Source: Desulfovibrionaceae bacterium | GTDB taxonomy: Bacteria > Desulfobacterota > Desulfovibrionia > Desulfovibrionales > Desulfovibrionaceae | Length of the DNA stretch: 64,000 nucleotides | Reading direction: 5' to 3' | Assembly (NCBI GenBank): GCA_022510785.1 | Contig: JAFLSV010000004.1 | Location: forward strand, 42,148 to 106,147 | Part shown: positions 29,559-37,372 of the stretch, in pieces | How the letters are laid out: every line of letters begins with the position of its first letter | Position numbering within the stretch: the stretch's first letter is position 1 | Program-made: the position numbers and the translations under genes | Notes under the pieces: generated by a model | What the model saw: the letters and a program-made list of their open reading frames with translations, nothing else | Database searches by the model: none | What the model was told of the DNA's origin: nothing

Positions 29559-30095
29559 TCAATGTTCACCGTGGGAAGCAAAGAGGGCGTCCAGGCTGTC
29601 CAGGGTGCGCAACAGGCAGTCCTTGGACGGCGTATCGCGCAGGCACAGCCCCAAATCTTCTTCCAGGGCAAGGCGCATATCCCGTCCCTGGCGGGCGCCT
29701 TCGGCCTTGAGGGCGGTGGACGCCAGCCCCGGAACAATCAGCATGGCTTCGCCCCGCTGCGGGGCCATGCCGATAAAAAGAACGCCCTCTTTGAGGCGGG
29801 GCAGTTGCAGAGGGCCGCTGCGCACATGGGCCGCCACGTCCAGCCCCCAATGCTGGCGGAAGGCGCGGGCCCGCAGGGCCAGAGAGCGGCGGTCGGCCGC
29901 GCTCCAGGTTCCGGTTTCATCCCAGAAAGCGCTTTCCGCCTTAATATCGTTGAGACGGTGGTCAAAGTGGTTCCACCACAGCGCGCCCGTAATGGCAAAA
30001 AGGCCCAGCATCAGAGCCCAGCGCACGGGCAGGGGCCGCATGACCTCAGCCGTTGCCCGTTCCACGGCCCGGTTGCGTTTTCTCCAGAATGCCAT
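29559..30095 (-). CDS. Membrane-anchored hypothetical protein, weakly TPM-domain-like
   Basis: One N-terminal membrane helix (WALMLGLFAITGALWW, about residues 26-41) follows a basic start. The rest, about 130 residues, is probably periplasmic. The run of WDETGTWSAADRR, then GLDVAAHV and GVLFIGMAP, faintly recalls TPM/YgcG domains, which occur in photosystem repair and membrane proteins; this is a guess from spacing and hydrophobic pattern. Two Cys residues (LCLRDTPSKDC) could form a disulfide. No clear ribosome site precedes the ATG. rnhA lies 118 bp downstream. Confidence 0.65.
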   Translation of the reverse strand: MAFWRKRNRAVERATAEVMRPLPVRWALMLGLFAITGALWWNHFDHRLNDIKAESAFWDETGTWSAADRRSLALRARAFRQHWGLDVAAHVRSGPLQLPRLKEGVLFIGMAPQRGEAMLIVPGLASTALKAEGARQGRDMRLALEEDLGLCLRDTPSKDCLLRTLDSLDALFASHGEH

Positions 30096-30434
30096 GAAAC
30101 GGGTATAGCATCCGCGCCCCTGTCTTGACCAGAGTCTGAAACCCGCGAAACATTCGCCCTGTCAATGAAGGTCAGCTTCTTAATTCTTTGAAATTCAAGG
30201 AAAATTTTTCTTGAAATCATCAAAAAAGTGAATCTTTCAAACCCGCCGGATTGGTATGGACATTTCGGCGGACGGGGACGCTGCCGCATCAGCGAAGGGC
30301 GATCACGTCCCTATGCGCATTGCGGAATCTGACGCATTGCGCCTGTGGCGGCCTGCCGGGCCGGGGCAATCGCGCGCAGGCGGCCTGTGGCCGGCGGGGC
30401 AGACGGGGAAAGAGGGAAAAGTCCGCGGCAGAAA
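30096..30434. other. 339-bp gap with an AT-rich palindrome
   Basis: No gene is supported. The left half is AT-rich and holds the 22-bp dyad listed separately. The right half is GC-rich with a direct repeat of GCATTGCG at about 30317 and 30335. It is probably the promoter region of the membrane-anchored hypothetical gene plus the tail of the FlgC-like transcript. Confidence 0.5.
30194..30215. promoter_or_regulatory. Near-perfect 22-bp palindrome, candidate operator
   Basis: The sequence reads TTCAAG, then GAAAATTTTT, then CTTGAA; 20 of 22 positions obey dyad symmetry. It sits about 100 bp upstream of the hypothetical gene that starts at 30095, in the only AT-rich patch of the gap. The size and form fit a dimeric repressor site. 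No regulator can be named. Confidence 0.4.
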
Positions 30435-30770
30435 CTAAACCTTCAGATCGACGAGAACACCAAGCAGCTCGTCGCCGGTGCGGATGACCGCGGTGTTGGC
30501 TTCAAAGGAACGCTGGTTGATAATAAGATTGGTCATTTCCCGCGCGACATCCACATGGGAAAAGGGGGCGGCCTGTTCGCCGGAAACGATGTCCGGCGCG
30601 GGCCGGGTGACAATGGGGTTCACCCCCAGATCGGCCGGGCGCCCGCTCTGATAGCGCACCGAAACCGGCTGAAAGCTGGCGGTGTTGACGTTGGCGATAT
30701 TGTAGGCCGTGCCCTGCACACCCGTGGCAAAGGCGTTCAGAGCGCTCAGGCTGGGTTCAAATGACACCAT
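30435..30770 (-). CDS. Short FlgC-like flagellar rod-family protein (orphan)
   Basis: A 111-residue protein. It opens with SALNAFATGVQGTAYNIANVNT, the rod-protein N-terminal helix with its NiAN-type motif, and ends in VDVAREMTNLIINQRSFEAN, the C-terminal rod/hook helix. The middle that FlgC and FlgG normally carry is reduced to about 40 residues. ATG 30770 has GGAG eight bases upstream. No other rod genes are adjacent. It could be a minor rod or adaptor component, or a remnant; the intact terminal motifs argue against decay. Confidence 0.8.
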   Translation of the reverse strand: MVSFEPSLSALNAFATGVQGTAYNIANVNTASFQPVSVRYQSGRPADLGVNPIVTRPAPDIVSGEQAAPFSHVDVAREMTNLIINQRSFEANTAVIRTGDELLGVLVDLKV

Positions 30771-30893
30771 GCGCGTTCTCCCCTGTGTCCACACTACCCA
30801 AAAAAGCAAACCTTGTCACCTGGCGGATCGGTTCGCCGGCGAAAAAGTTGACGCCTGCGTTCCGTTGGGCGGGGAAGGCGTGCTTCATCACGC

Positions 30894-30918
30894 GCCGGTT
30901 CAGGGTTGCGGAACCGGC
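30894..30918 (-). terminator. Hairpin after nhaC
   Basis: GCCGGTTC at 30894-30901 and GAACCGGC at 30911-30918 form an 8-bp stem with a 9-base loop, 48 bases beyond the NhaC stop. There is no T-run, so confidence is modest. Confidence 0.4.
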
Positions 30919-30966
30919 CCGCGAGAGGGCCGTGCGCGCCATCCGGAGCCGCCGGTCTGAACGGAA

Positions 30967-32520
30967 TCAGGCCTGGCGCGCGCGTTCAGCCCGCATAGCC
31001 GGATGGAACAGGCGGATGCCCGTGATCAGCGCGGCGAGAACCAGCACGGCGGAGCCAAGGCTCAGGCCCAGGCTGCCGCCGGTGAACCCGGCCACGACAT
31101 AGCCCGTGATGCAGGCGGTGGCCACCAGCAGGGCATAGGGCAGCTGGGTGGAGATATGATCCACATGATTGCAGCCCGCGCCGGCGCTGGACAGGATGGT
31201 GGTGTCGGAAATGGGCGAGCAGTGATCGCCGAACACGCTGCCCGCCAGGGTGGCCGACAGGGAGACCACCAGCAGCTGAGGGTCAAGTGCCTGGGCCACG
31301 GGCACCACAATGGGAATGAGTATGCCGAAGGTTCCCCAGGCCGTACCGGTGGCAAAACTCAGAAAGCCCGCCACAACAAAGACGATGGCGGGCAGCAGGG
31401 CGCCGGAAGCCTGTCCTCCGGCCACGACGGATTCCACAAATTGAGGAGTCTGGAGCAAATCCCGGCACACGCCGCTGATAGTCCAGGCCAGCACCAGAAT
31501 GACGTTGGCGGTGAGCATGGTCTTCATGCCTTCCACGATGCCGTTCATGAAGTTGTGGAAGGAAACAAGACCCCGCGGCACAAAAAGTAGCATGGCCGTT
31601 GCCAGAGCCGCGCACGATCCCCAGACCAGCGCCTGGGAGGCGCTGGTATTGCCGAAGGCGGCAGCCAGGGTGTGATAGGCCGGGTCTTCGCCCCAGTAGC
31701 CGCCGCTGTACAGCAGGCCCAGCACGGAAAACACAATGAGACTGGCAATGGGCAGCACCATGTCGAGGATGCCTCCGTGCCGCACCCTGCCGCTGTCGGC
31801 GTTGGCCGCAGGCACGGCCAGCGCGCCCAGTTCGCCGCGTTCCGCCAGTTTTTCCGCCGTGCGCATGGGGCCGAAGTCAAAGCGGCTCAGGCTGACCACC
31901 CCGATCATGACCAGGGAAAGCAGGGCGTAAAAATTGTAGGGAATAGTGGACGCAAAGGCGGCGAAATCACTCTCGAACGCGCCGGTGGCCTTCAGGTTGC
32001 TGCCCACGGCCGCCGCCCAGCTGGAAACGGGCGCGATAATGCAGACGGGGGCGGCCGTGGCGTCGATGATATAGGCCAGTTTGGCGCGGGAAATGTGGTG
32101 ACTGTCGGTGACAGGTTTCATGACCGTTCCCACGGTCAGGCAGTTGAAATAATCGTCGATGAAGAAGACGGCGCCCAGGGCGCTGGTGGACAGCAGGGCG
32201 GAGCGCCGGTTTTTAATTTTGCCCGCGGCCCATTTTCCGTAAGCGGCAGTGCCGCCGGCCATGGAAATGACGTAGACCAGGGCGCCCAAGAGCGAGCAGA
32301 ACATGATGATATTCATGTCGATTTTGTTCACCATCACGGTGAACGCTATTTCCACCGGCCCCATCAGCAGCGAGACCCCCGGCATGTTGGCCGCGTAAAT
32401 GATGGTGCCGGTCAGGATGCCGATAAGCAGCGAGGACAGCACCTCCTTGGTGAGCAGGGCAAGGGTGATGGCTATGACGGGTGGAAGAATGGAAAGCCAG
32501 CCGGCATAATACGGATCCAC
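30967..32520 (-). CDS. Na+/H+ antiporter, NhaC family
   Basis: Inner-membrane exchanger of 517 residues with about twelve hydrophobic segments. NhaC-family marks are GAVFFIDDYFNCLTVG, IDATAAPVCIIAPVSSW, ATGTAWGTFGIL and SVFGDHCSPISDTTILSS. It probably exports sodium for protons, or serves a related organic-anion exchange as some NhaC members do. The start is GTG at 32520, preceded by GGAG about nine bases upstream. It appears monocistronic: the FlgC-like gene lies 196 bp downstream and a 549-bp gap lies upstream. Confidence 0.9.
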   Translation of the reverse strand: MDPYYAGWLSILPPVIAITLALLTKEVLSSLLIGILTGTIIYAANMPGVSLLMGPVEIAFTVMVNKIDMNIIMFCSLLGALVYVISMAGGTAAYGKWAAGKIKNRRSALLSTSALGAVFFIDDYFNCLTVGTVMKPVTDSHHISRAKLAYIIDATAAPVCIIAPVSSWAAAVGSNLKATGAFESDFAAFASTIPYNFYALLSLVMIGVVSLSRFDFGPMRTAEKLAERGELGALAVPAANADSGRVRHGGILDMVLPIASLIVFSVLGLLYSGGYWGEDPAYHTLAAAFGNTSASQALVWGSCAALATAMLLFVPRGLVSFHNFMNGIVEGMKTMLTANVILVLAWTISGVCRDLLQTPQFVESVVAGGQASGALLPAIVFVVAGFLSFATGTAWGTFGILIPIVVPVAQALDPQLLVVSLSATLAGSVFGDHCSPISDTTILSSAGAGCNHVDHISTQLPYALLVATACITGYVVAGFTGGSLGLSLGSAVLVLAALITGIRLFHPAMRAERARQA

Positions 32521-33069
32521 GATACAGTCTCCGGGTAAAGGGGGGATGGCCGGGCCGTCCGCAGGGCGTGAACGCCCTGAAGCTGCCGTCCGCCGGGTGG
32601 AAACCCTGATGCGGCTTCATTCAGTCAAATCACAAATCTATACGGGAATGGTCAAGATATATACCGTTTTTTTGCCGCTGAAAAGCGTTTCGACGGCAGG
32701 GGCGGAAAGAGCTTTTTCCCGTGCCGGCGCGGCAGCCCGCGCGGGTTTGCCGGTGTTTCCGCGCCGTGCCGGCGCGGAGGGGGAACCCCGCGGGAACAGC
32801 GGCGGCTTGTCCCCGCTTTGAGTGTGCCGGCTTTGATGATATCCTGCCGGAGCGGCGCCGGACAGGCCAAAACCCGGGCCGCCGTCCATCATGCCTGCGC
32901 GGTCTGGAGCTCCGACGGAAACCGGACGGCGGGAGAAATCCCCGGGCGGCGTGAACGGACTTGCGGGAATAGGCAAAAAGATGCGCGAATTGGCGCTGGT
33001 TCGCGCGGCAAAACAGACTTAAAAGAAGAGGTCAGGCTCACGCAGATACCAGGGTGAGCCGCGGGAGCA
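32521..33069. other. 549-bp gap between nhaC and the DUF3737 gene
   Basis: No gene is supported; the open frames are Arg/Ala/Gly-rich and mutually overlapping. The block carries a direct repeat GTGCCGGCGCGG at 32721-32732 and 32766-32777, and an AT-rich patch at about 32628-32678 that could hold a promoter. The sequence forms the boundary to the AT-richer accessory genes. Confidence 0.45.
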
Positions 33070-33915
33070 ATGATGGAACTCATAAAAAATCACAGCTATG
33101 ACGAGGAACGGGCCTTGTATGGCGTTCGTCATGTTCATCTTGTGAACTGCGCTTTTTCCGGGCCGGCGGATGGAGAAAGCGCCGTCAAGGAAGCCTCGGA
33201 TGTTGTGGCCGAAGGCTGTTTTTTTGACCTGCGCTATCCCTTCTGGCATGTGCAGCGGCTGAGTATCCGGCAGTGCCGCATGTCCGAGGGGTGCCGGGCG
33301 GCGTTGTGGTATTCTGGGCAGATCACCGCTGCGGAAAGTGAACTGCATGGAATTAAGGTATTTCGTGAATGCCGGGATGTGACCGTCCGTGACTGTGATA
33401 TCAAATCCCATGAGGCCGGCTGGTTTTCCCGCGGGTTTGTGATGGAAAAATGCGTGGTGGAAAGTGATTATTTTATGTTAAATAGCAAAAATCTTAAATT
33501 GAGCGATGTGAGATTCAAGGGAAAATATGCCTTGCAATATCTGCAAGATTCTGTTTTTGAAAATTGCGATATCACCAGCCGGGATGCTTTTTGGCATGCT
33601 CGGAATGTTACCGTCAAAAACAGCGTGCTCCGCGGGGAATTCCTTGGCTGGTATTCCGACAATCTTATTCTTGAAAATTGCCGGATACTCAGCTCTCAAC
33701 CCTTATGTTACTGCACAAACCTGAAGCTTATGAATTGCGAAATTATTGATTCGGATCTTTGCTTTGAGAAGTCGGATGTGGACGCGGTTATCACAACTTC
33801 TGTTGACAGTATTAAAAATCCCCGATCAGGACGAATTGTGGCTCCATTTGTGGAAGAAATTATCCGTGATGATGAAAATTCCAAGGCTGAAATTTTTGTG
33901 ACAGGTCAGCAATGA
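33070..33915 (+). CDS. DUF3737 family right-handed beta-helix protein
   Basis: 281 residues without signal or membrane segment. The start pattern ALYGVRHVHLVNCAFSGPADGESAVKE and the later spacing of short strands with repeated Cys and Asn (for example KCVVES, ENCDIT, KNSVLR, ENCRIL, NCEIID) fit the DUF3737 family of stacked beta-helix proteins, of unknown function. ATGs at 33070 and 33073 follow GGGAG. The second half is AT-richer than its neighbours, suggesting acquisition. The next gene, a secreted carboxymuconolactone-decarboxylase-like protein, follows after 75 bp on the same strand. Confidence 0.82.
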   Translation: MMELIKNHSYDEERALYGVRHVHLVNCAFSGPADGESAVKEASDVVAEGCFFDLRYPFWHVQRLSIRQCRMSEGCRAALWYSGQITAAESELHGIKVFRECRDVTVRDCDIKSHEAGWFSRGFVMEKCVVESDYFMLNSKNLKLSDVRFKGKYALQYLQDSVFENCDITSRDAFWHARNVTVKNSVLRGEFLGWYSDNLILENCRILSSQPLCYCTNLKLMNCEIIDSDLCFEKSDVDAVITTSVDSIKNPRSGRIVAPFVEEIIRDDENSKAEIFVTGQQ

Positions 33916-33990
33916 GTCGCCATGTGATTTGTCCAAACATTTGCTCCATGAACAGGCATTCAATGCACCTTAACAGAAACGAAGAGGACT

Positions 33991-34866
33991 ATGCACATGT
34001 TTCACAAAAGTATCATATGTTGTCTGGGATTTGTGTTTGTTTTCTTATTGATTAATGTAGCCTGTGCTGAGCCGCAGGCCGCAGGAGACAATTTGGAAAG
34101 GATTGCCATAATGGAAAAGAATATGCAGAAATTTCTGGGCAGCGCGGAATCTTCACTTTCATCCACTGATGATCCTGATTTTGCCGCCATACGGGACAGG
34201 CTGATCTATGGTGAAATTGCGGATCGGGGATCATTGAGTGACACGCAGCGCGGGCTTATTACCCTGGTTGTGCTGACAGCCAGCCAGACTCTGGATGATT
34301 TGAAAACGCATGTCAATGCTGCCTTGCGTGTTGGCGTAACTCCTGTGGAAATTAAGGAAGCGATATATCAGTGCGCTCCATACATTGGCTTCCCCAAAAC
34401 GGAAGCTGCGCTGAAAAAAGTTAATGAGGTTTTTAACGAAAATAATATTCCTCTCCCGCTGGAAAGTCAGAGTACGGTTACGGAATCTTCCCGTTACGCG
34501 GATGGATTGAGTGTGCAAAAATCCATTTTTGGCGATGTCATAGACACTATGCATAAGGCGACGCCGGCGGGGCAGCTGCCCATTGTTCAAAATTATCTTT
34601 CCGCGTTTTGCTTTGGCGATATCTATACCAGAAAGGGTCTGGACCTGAAGACCCGGGAGCTTTTGACATTTTCCATCATTTCCGCCCTCGGTGGCTGCGA
34701 AAGTCAGGTTCGTTCCCATGTGCAGGCCAATGTGGCCGTGGGAAATTCCAAGCAAAATCTGGTTGACGCGCTGGCGCAAAGTCTTCCCTGCATCGGTTTT
34801 CCCCGGACTCTCAATGCGCTGGCCTGCGTCAACAGCGTCATCCCCGAGCCTGATCAGGCAAAGTAA
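33991..34866 (+). CDS. Secreted carboxymuconolactone-decarboxylase-family protein (two domains)
   Basis: The N-terminal signal peptide likely ends at ACA before EPQ, so the protein is probably periplasmic. Two CMD/AhpD-like helical domains follow: residues about 62-150 (RGLITLVVLTASQ, HVNAALRVGVTPVEIKEAIYQ) and about 200-285 (KTRELLTFSIISALGGCESQ, ANVAVGNSKQNLVDAL). The paired Cys of true AhpD peroxidases is missing; single Cys occur at YQC and GGC. Export of a CMD protein is unusual, since most are cytoplasmic. GAGG precedes the ATG. The gene is convergent with the AraC regulator across a strong hairpin. Confidence 0.85.
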   Translation: MHMFHKSIICCLGFVFVFLLINVACAEPQAAGDNLERIAIMEKNMQKFLGSAESSLSSTDDPDFAAIRDRLIYGEIADRGSLSDTQRGLITLVVLTASQTLDDLKTHVNAALRVGVTPVEIKEAIYQCAPYIGFPKTEAALKKVNEVFNENNIPLPLESQSTVTESSRYADGLSVQKSIFGDVIDTMHKATPAGQLPIVQNYLSAFCFGDIYTRKGLDLKTRELLTFSIISALGGCESQVRSHVQANVAVGNSKQNLVDALAQSLPCIGFPRTLNALACVNSVIPEPDQAK

Positions 34867-34999
34867 GCTTTGATGATGCAAACGATACGCCATTTTTCCG
34901 AAAAAATTTGAACCCCCATGCGCATGATGGCCTGGCGCGTGCGGAATGCGGAGCATGGCGGATGCGTGTGGCTTTTCGGTGACCCATGGGGCATGAGGG

Positions 35000-35030
35000 A
35001 CGACGAGCGCCCGTCACGGGCGCTCGTCGT
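35000..35030. terminator. Bidirectional hairpin between convergent genes
   Basis: A 14-bp perfect stem (35000-35013 with 35017-35030) and a three-base loop separate the CMD gene from the AraC gene. No T-run is present on either side, but its strength and convergent position suit termination from both directions. Confidence 0.65.
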
Positions 35031-35063
35031 ATGTGCCGGCCTGGGGCTTTGTGCCGGGCAGGC

Positions 35064-35975
35064 TCACGTTCCCGGCGAGCGGCGGCGTTTTCTGTCCCGC
35101 AGGGGAGGTTCGCCGAATATTCGCTTATATTCTCTGGTGAACTGGGTAACGCTGCCATATCCCACGCTTAAAGCCGCGCTGGAAGCCCGTTCGTTTTCCA
35201 CCAGCATAAGGCGCTGCGCTTCATGCAGGCGCAATTGCTTTTGATATTGCAAGGGGCTGAGCCCTGTGAGCATTTTAAAACGCCGGTGCAGGTTTGCCGT
35301 TGACATATTGACCTGCCTGGCCAGCTCGTCGATGCGCATGGGGATTTTATAGTTTTTTCGTATCCAGCGTATGGCCTGGACAATCTGATGGTTTTGAGTG
35401 CCTGGCATGTTCAGTTGCCGCAAAATATTTCCATGGGGGCTTATAAGCAGAAGATAATGAAGCTCATGCAGCATCATGGGTGCGCGAAGCGCTATTTGTT
35501 TGGATTTTTCAAGCAGTTCTAACATACGGAGGAACATTTCCAGAATATCTTCATTGGTATCAGTGATTGAAATACTTGTATCTGATTGTATATTTTCAGG
35601 AAAATCTTGTTTTATTTCCATGGATAAAGAGGAAAGATATTGAGTATCAAGATAAAGATAAAGAAAAAGAAAAGGTTTTTCCGGTGTGGCATGCATGACA
35701 TAGGACGATATAGGCATATCCACACCGGCGACAATGCTCTGATTTTCCGTATAGATATACTCCCTGCCTCCCATGAGGGAATGCTTGGTTCCCTGAATGA
35801 CAAGCCCGACCATGGGCTTTTCAAAGCAGCTTTCCGGCGCTCCTGTCTGGTCACGCCGGGCGAGGTGAAAACCTGGAATGGCTGTGGGGCAGATGCAGGG
35901 GCGCTTCAGATGCCGCAGCAGTTTATGCTTGAGTTCGTCATGAAGGTACGCGATTCGCGGCGCATGTTCCGTCAT
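35064..35975 (-). CDS. AraC-family transcription regulator (AraC_N type)
   Basis: 303 residues. The N-terminal half matches the AraC_N sensory fold (KPMVGLVIQGTKHSLMGGREYIY, SIVAGVDMPISSYVMHATPEKPFL). The C-terminal 100 residues hold the two helix-turn-helix units (IDELARQVNMSTANLHRRFK and SSAALSVGYGSVTQFTREYKRIFG). The ATG has GGAG five bases upstream. The N-terminal type is shared with YqhC, an aldehyde-responsive activator of E. coli, but the inducer here is unknown. It probably controls the neighbouring metallohydrolase or CMD genes. Confidence 0.92.
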   Translation of the reverse strand: MTEHAPRIAYLHDELKHKLLRHLKRPCICPTAIPGFHLARRDQTGAPESCFEKPMVGLVIQGTKHSLMGGREYIYTENQSIVAGVDMPISSYVMHATPEKPFLFLYLYLDTQYLSSLSMEIKQDFPENIQSDTSISITDTNEDILEMFLRMLELLEKSKQIALRAPMMLHELHYLLLISPHGNILRQLNMPGTQNHQIVQAIRWIRKNYKIPMRIDELARQVNMSTANLHRRFKMLTGLSPLQYQKQLRLHEAQRLMLVENERASSAALSVGYGSVTQFTREYKRIFGEPPLRDRKRRRSPGT

Positions 35976-36044
35976 GGTATCTCCGTGTGCATGGTCAGGA
36001 CCAGACGTATCCTGTGGTGCGCTTTAGGGTGACAGCATGAACCT

Positions 36045-37193
36045 TTATAGCGGGTTTTGGGGAAATGACAAGGCTGGCGACTCCCACCAGCGGGGATACT
36101 CAGGAATGGGATCAGTGAGATTCACCATTTCCCCTATAATTGGGGTCAGCAGGCGAAAACGTGCATTCCGGCTGGCGCTTGCCATGCGTCTGAACGGTTC
36201 ATCCCATGGATGACGGGCCAGGGCGAACTTGCCGATATGGGCGGGCAGCAGGTGTCTGGCTTCCATATCGTCCGCCGCCCGGGCCGCTTCTTCCGGTGTC
36301 ATATGGATAAAGCGCCAGTCTTCATTGTACTGGCCGCAATCCAGAAGGGCGAGGTCAACAGGCCCGAAGCGTTTGCCCAGCTCGGCAAAATGCGGGCCAT
36401 AGCCGCTGTCTCCGCTGAAAAAGATGCGTCGCGCGGGCGATTCCAGCAAAAAGCCTGCCCACAGGGCCTTGTTCCGGGTCAGGGAACGCCCGGAGTAATG
36501 GCGGGCGGTCGTCACATGAACCCGGACGCCTGCGCCAAGGGCGAATGTGTCGCCCCAGTCCGCTTCGTGGATGACGTTGCCGGAAAATCCCCAGCGCTGG
36601 AAGTGCGCCCCCGTACCGAGCCCGCACAGAATGTTCCGTATTTTGGGTTTCAGGGCCATCATGGAGGGGTAGTCCAGATGATCCCAGTGGTCATGCGAGA
36701 TCAGCGCACAGTCGATATCCGGCATGTCGTCGGGCGAGTAGGGCGTGGCGCCGGCAAAGGCCCGCGTGCTGAAGGACACCGGGGCCGCATAGGGGCTGAA
36801 TACCGGATCAATGAGCATGCGCTGGCCCGCAAGCTGGATGAAAAACGACGAGTGCCCAAGCCACACAACAGCATCCTGAGCGCGATCCGGGGAAAAAAGG
36901 GACGCCCGTTGCGAAGGAAGGGGGCCGGGAGGAACGGGGTTGACCCGTTTGGTCACGAGGGAGCGCACCAGGGCGACACCAAAACTGCTGTTGTCGGTCA
37001 AAATTGGCGTGGGAAGCTCATTGTGGAAGACTCCGTCGGCATAATGGGGCGAGGCCAGAATACGCCGGAGAGCCTCGCCTTCGGGAAGCGCCCCGAATTT
37101 TGTCTGGCGGAGAAATGCCCATATCCCGCCGGCACTTGCGCCGCCAAGCACAGCGCCGGCGCTCAGGGCTTTGAGGAAGCTTCTTCGGGTCAT
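36045..37193 (-). CDS. Tat-exported metallo-beta-lactamase-fold hydrolase (NAPE-PLD/UlaG-like)
   Basis: Begins with the twin-arginine signal TRRSFLKAL and a hydrophobic stretch, so it is predicted to fold in the cytoplasm and be exported through Tat. The MBL zinc motif is HDHWDH (H167, H169, D171, H172), preceded by GHSSFFIQLAGQRMLIDPVF, as in NAPE-PLD-like lipases and UlaG-type lactonases. Later metal residues sit in SGDSGYG and PAHIGKF. The substrate is unknown; phosphodiester or lactone cleavage are family possibilities. AAGGAG precedes the ATG. The AraC gene follows after 69 bp on the same strand. Confidence 0.87.
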   Translation of the reverse strand: MTRRSFLKALSAGAVLGGASAGGIWAFLRQTKFGALPEGEALRRILASPHYADGVFHNELPTPILTDNSSFGVALVRSLVTKRVNPVPPGPLPSQRASLFSPDRAQDAVVWLGHSSFFIQLAGQRMLIDPVFSPYAAPVSFSTRAFAGATPYSPDDMPDIDCALISHDHWDHLDYPSMMALKPKIRNILCGLGTGAHFQRWGFSGNVIHEADWGDTFALGAGVRVHVTTARHYSGRSLTRNKALWAGFLLESPARRIFFSGDSGYGPHFAELGKRFGPVDLALLDCGQYNEDWRFIHMTPEEAARAADDMEARHLLPAHIGKFALARHPWDEPFRRMASASRNARFRLLTPIIGEMVNLTDPIPEYPRWWESPALSFPQNPL

Positions 37194-37372
37194 GGCGACT
37201 CCTTGCGAGTGTGCGGCAGAACCTTGACGGGGCGGGACAGAGCCTTGCTGAAATGAGCGTCCCCGGTGAGAGTCTGGCAGCTTTCACCGGGGCGCGGCAT
37301 CCATTTTTTTCAAGAGGCGGGGGCCTTGCTGCCCCCGAAGGCGCACAAGGCCCTGTGAGCGTGAATGGCCCT

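Noticed and set aside
32546..32976. Overlapping open frames between nhaC and the DUF3737 gene
   Set aside because: Arg/Ala/Gly-rich, overlapping on both strands, with no ribosome sites or family features.
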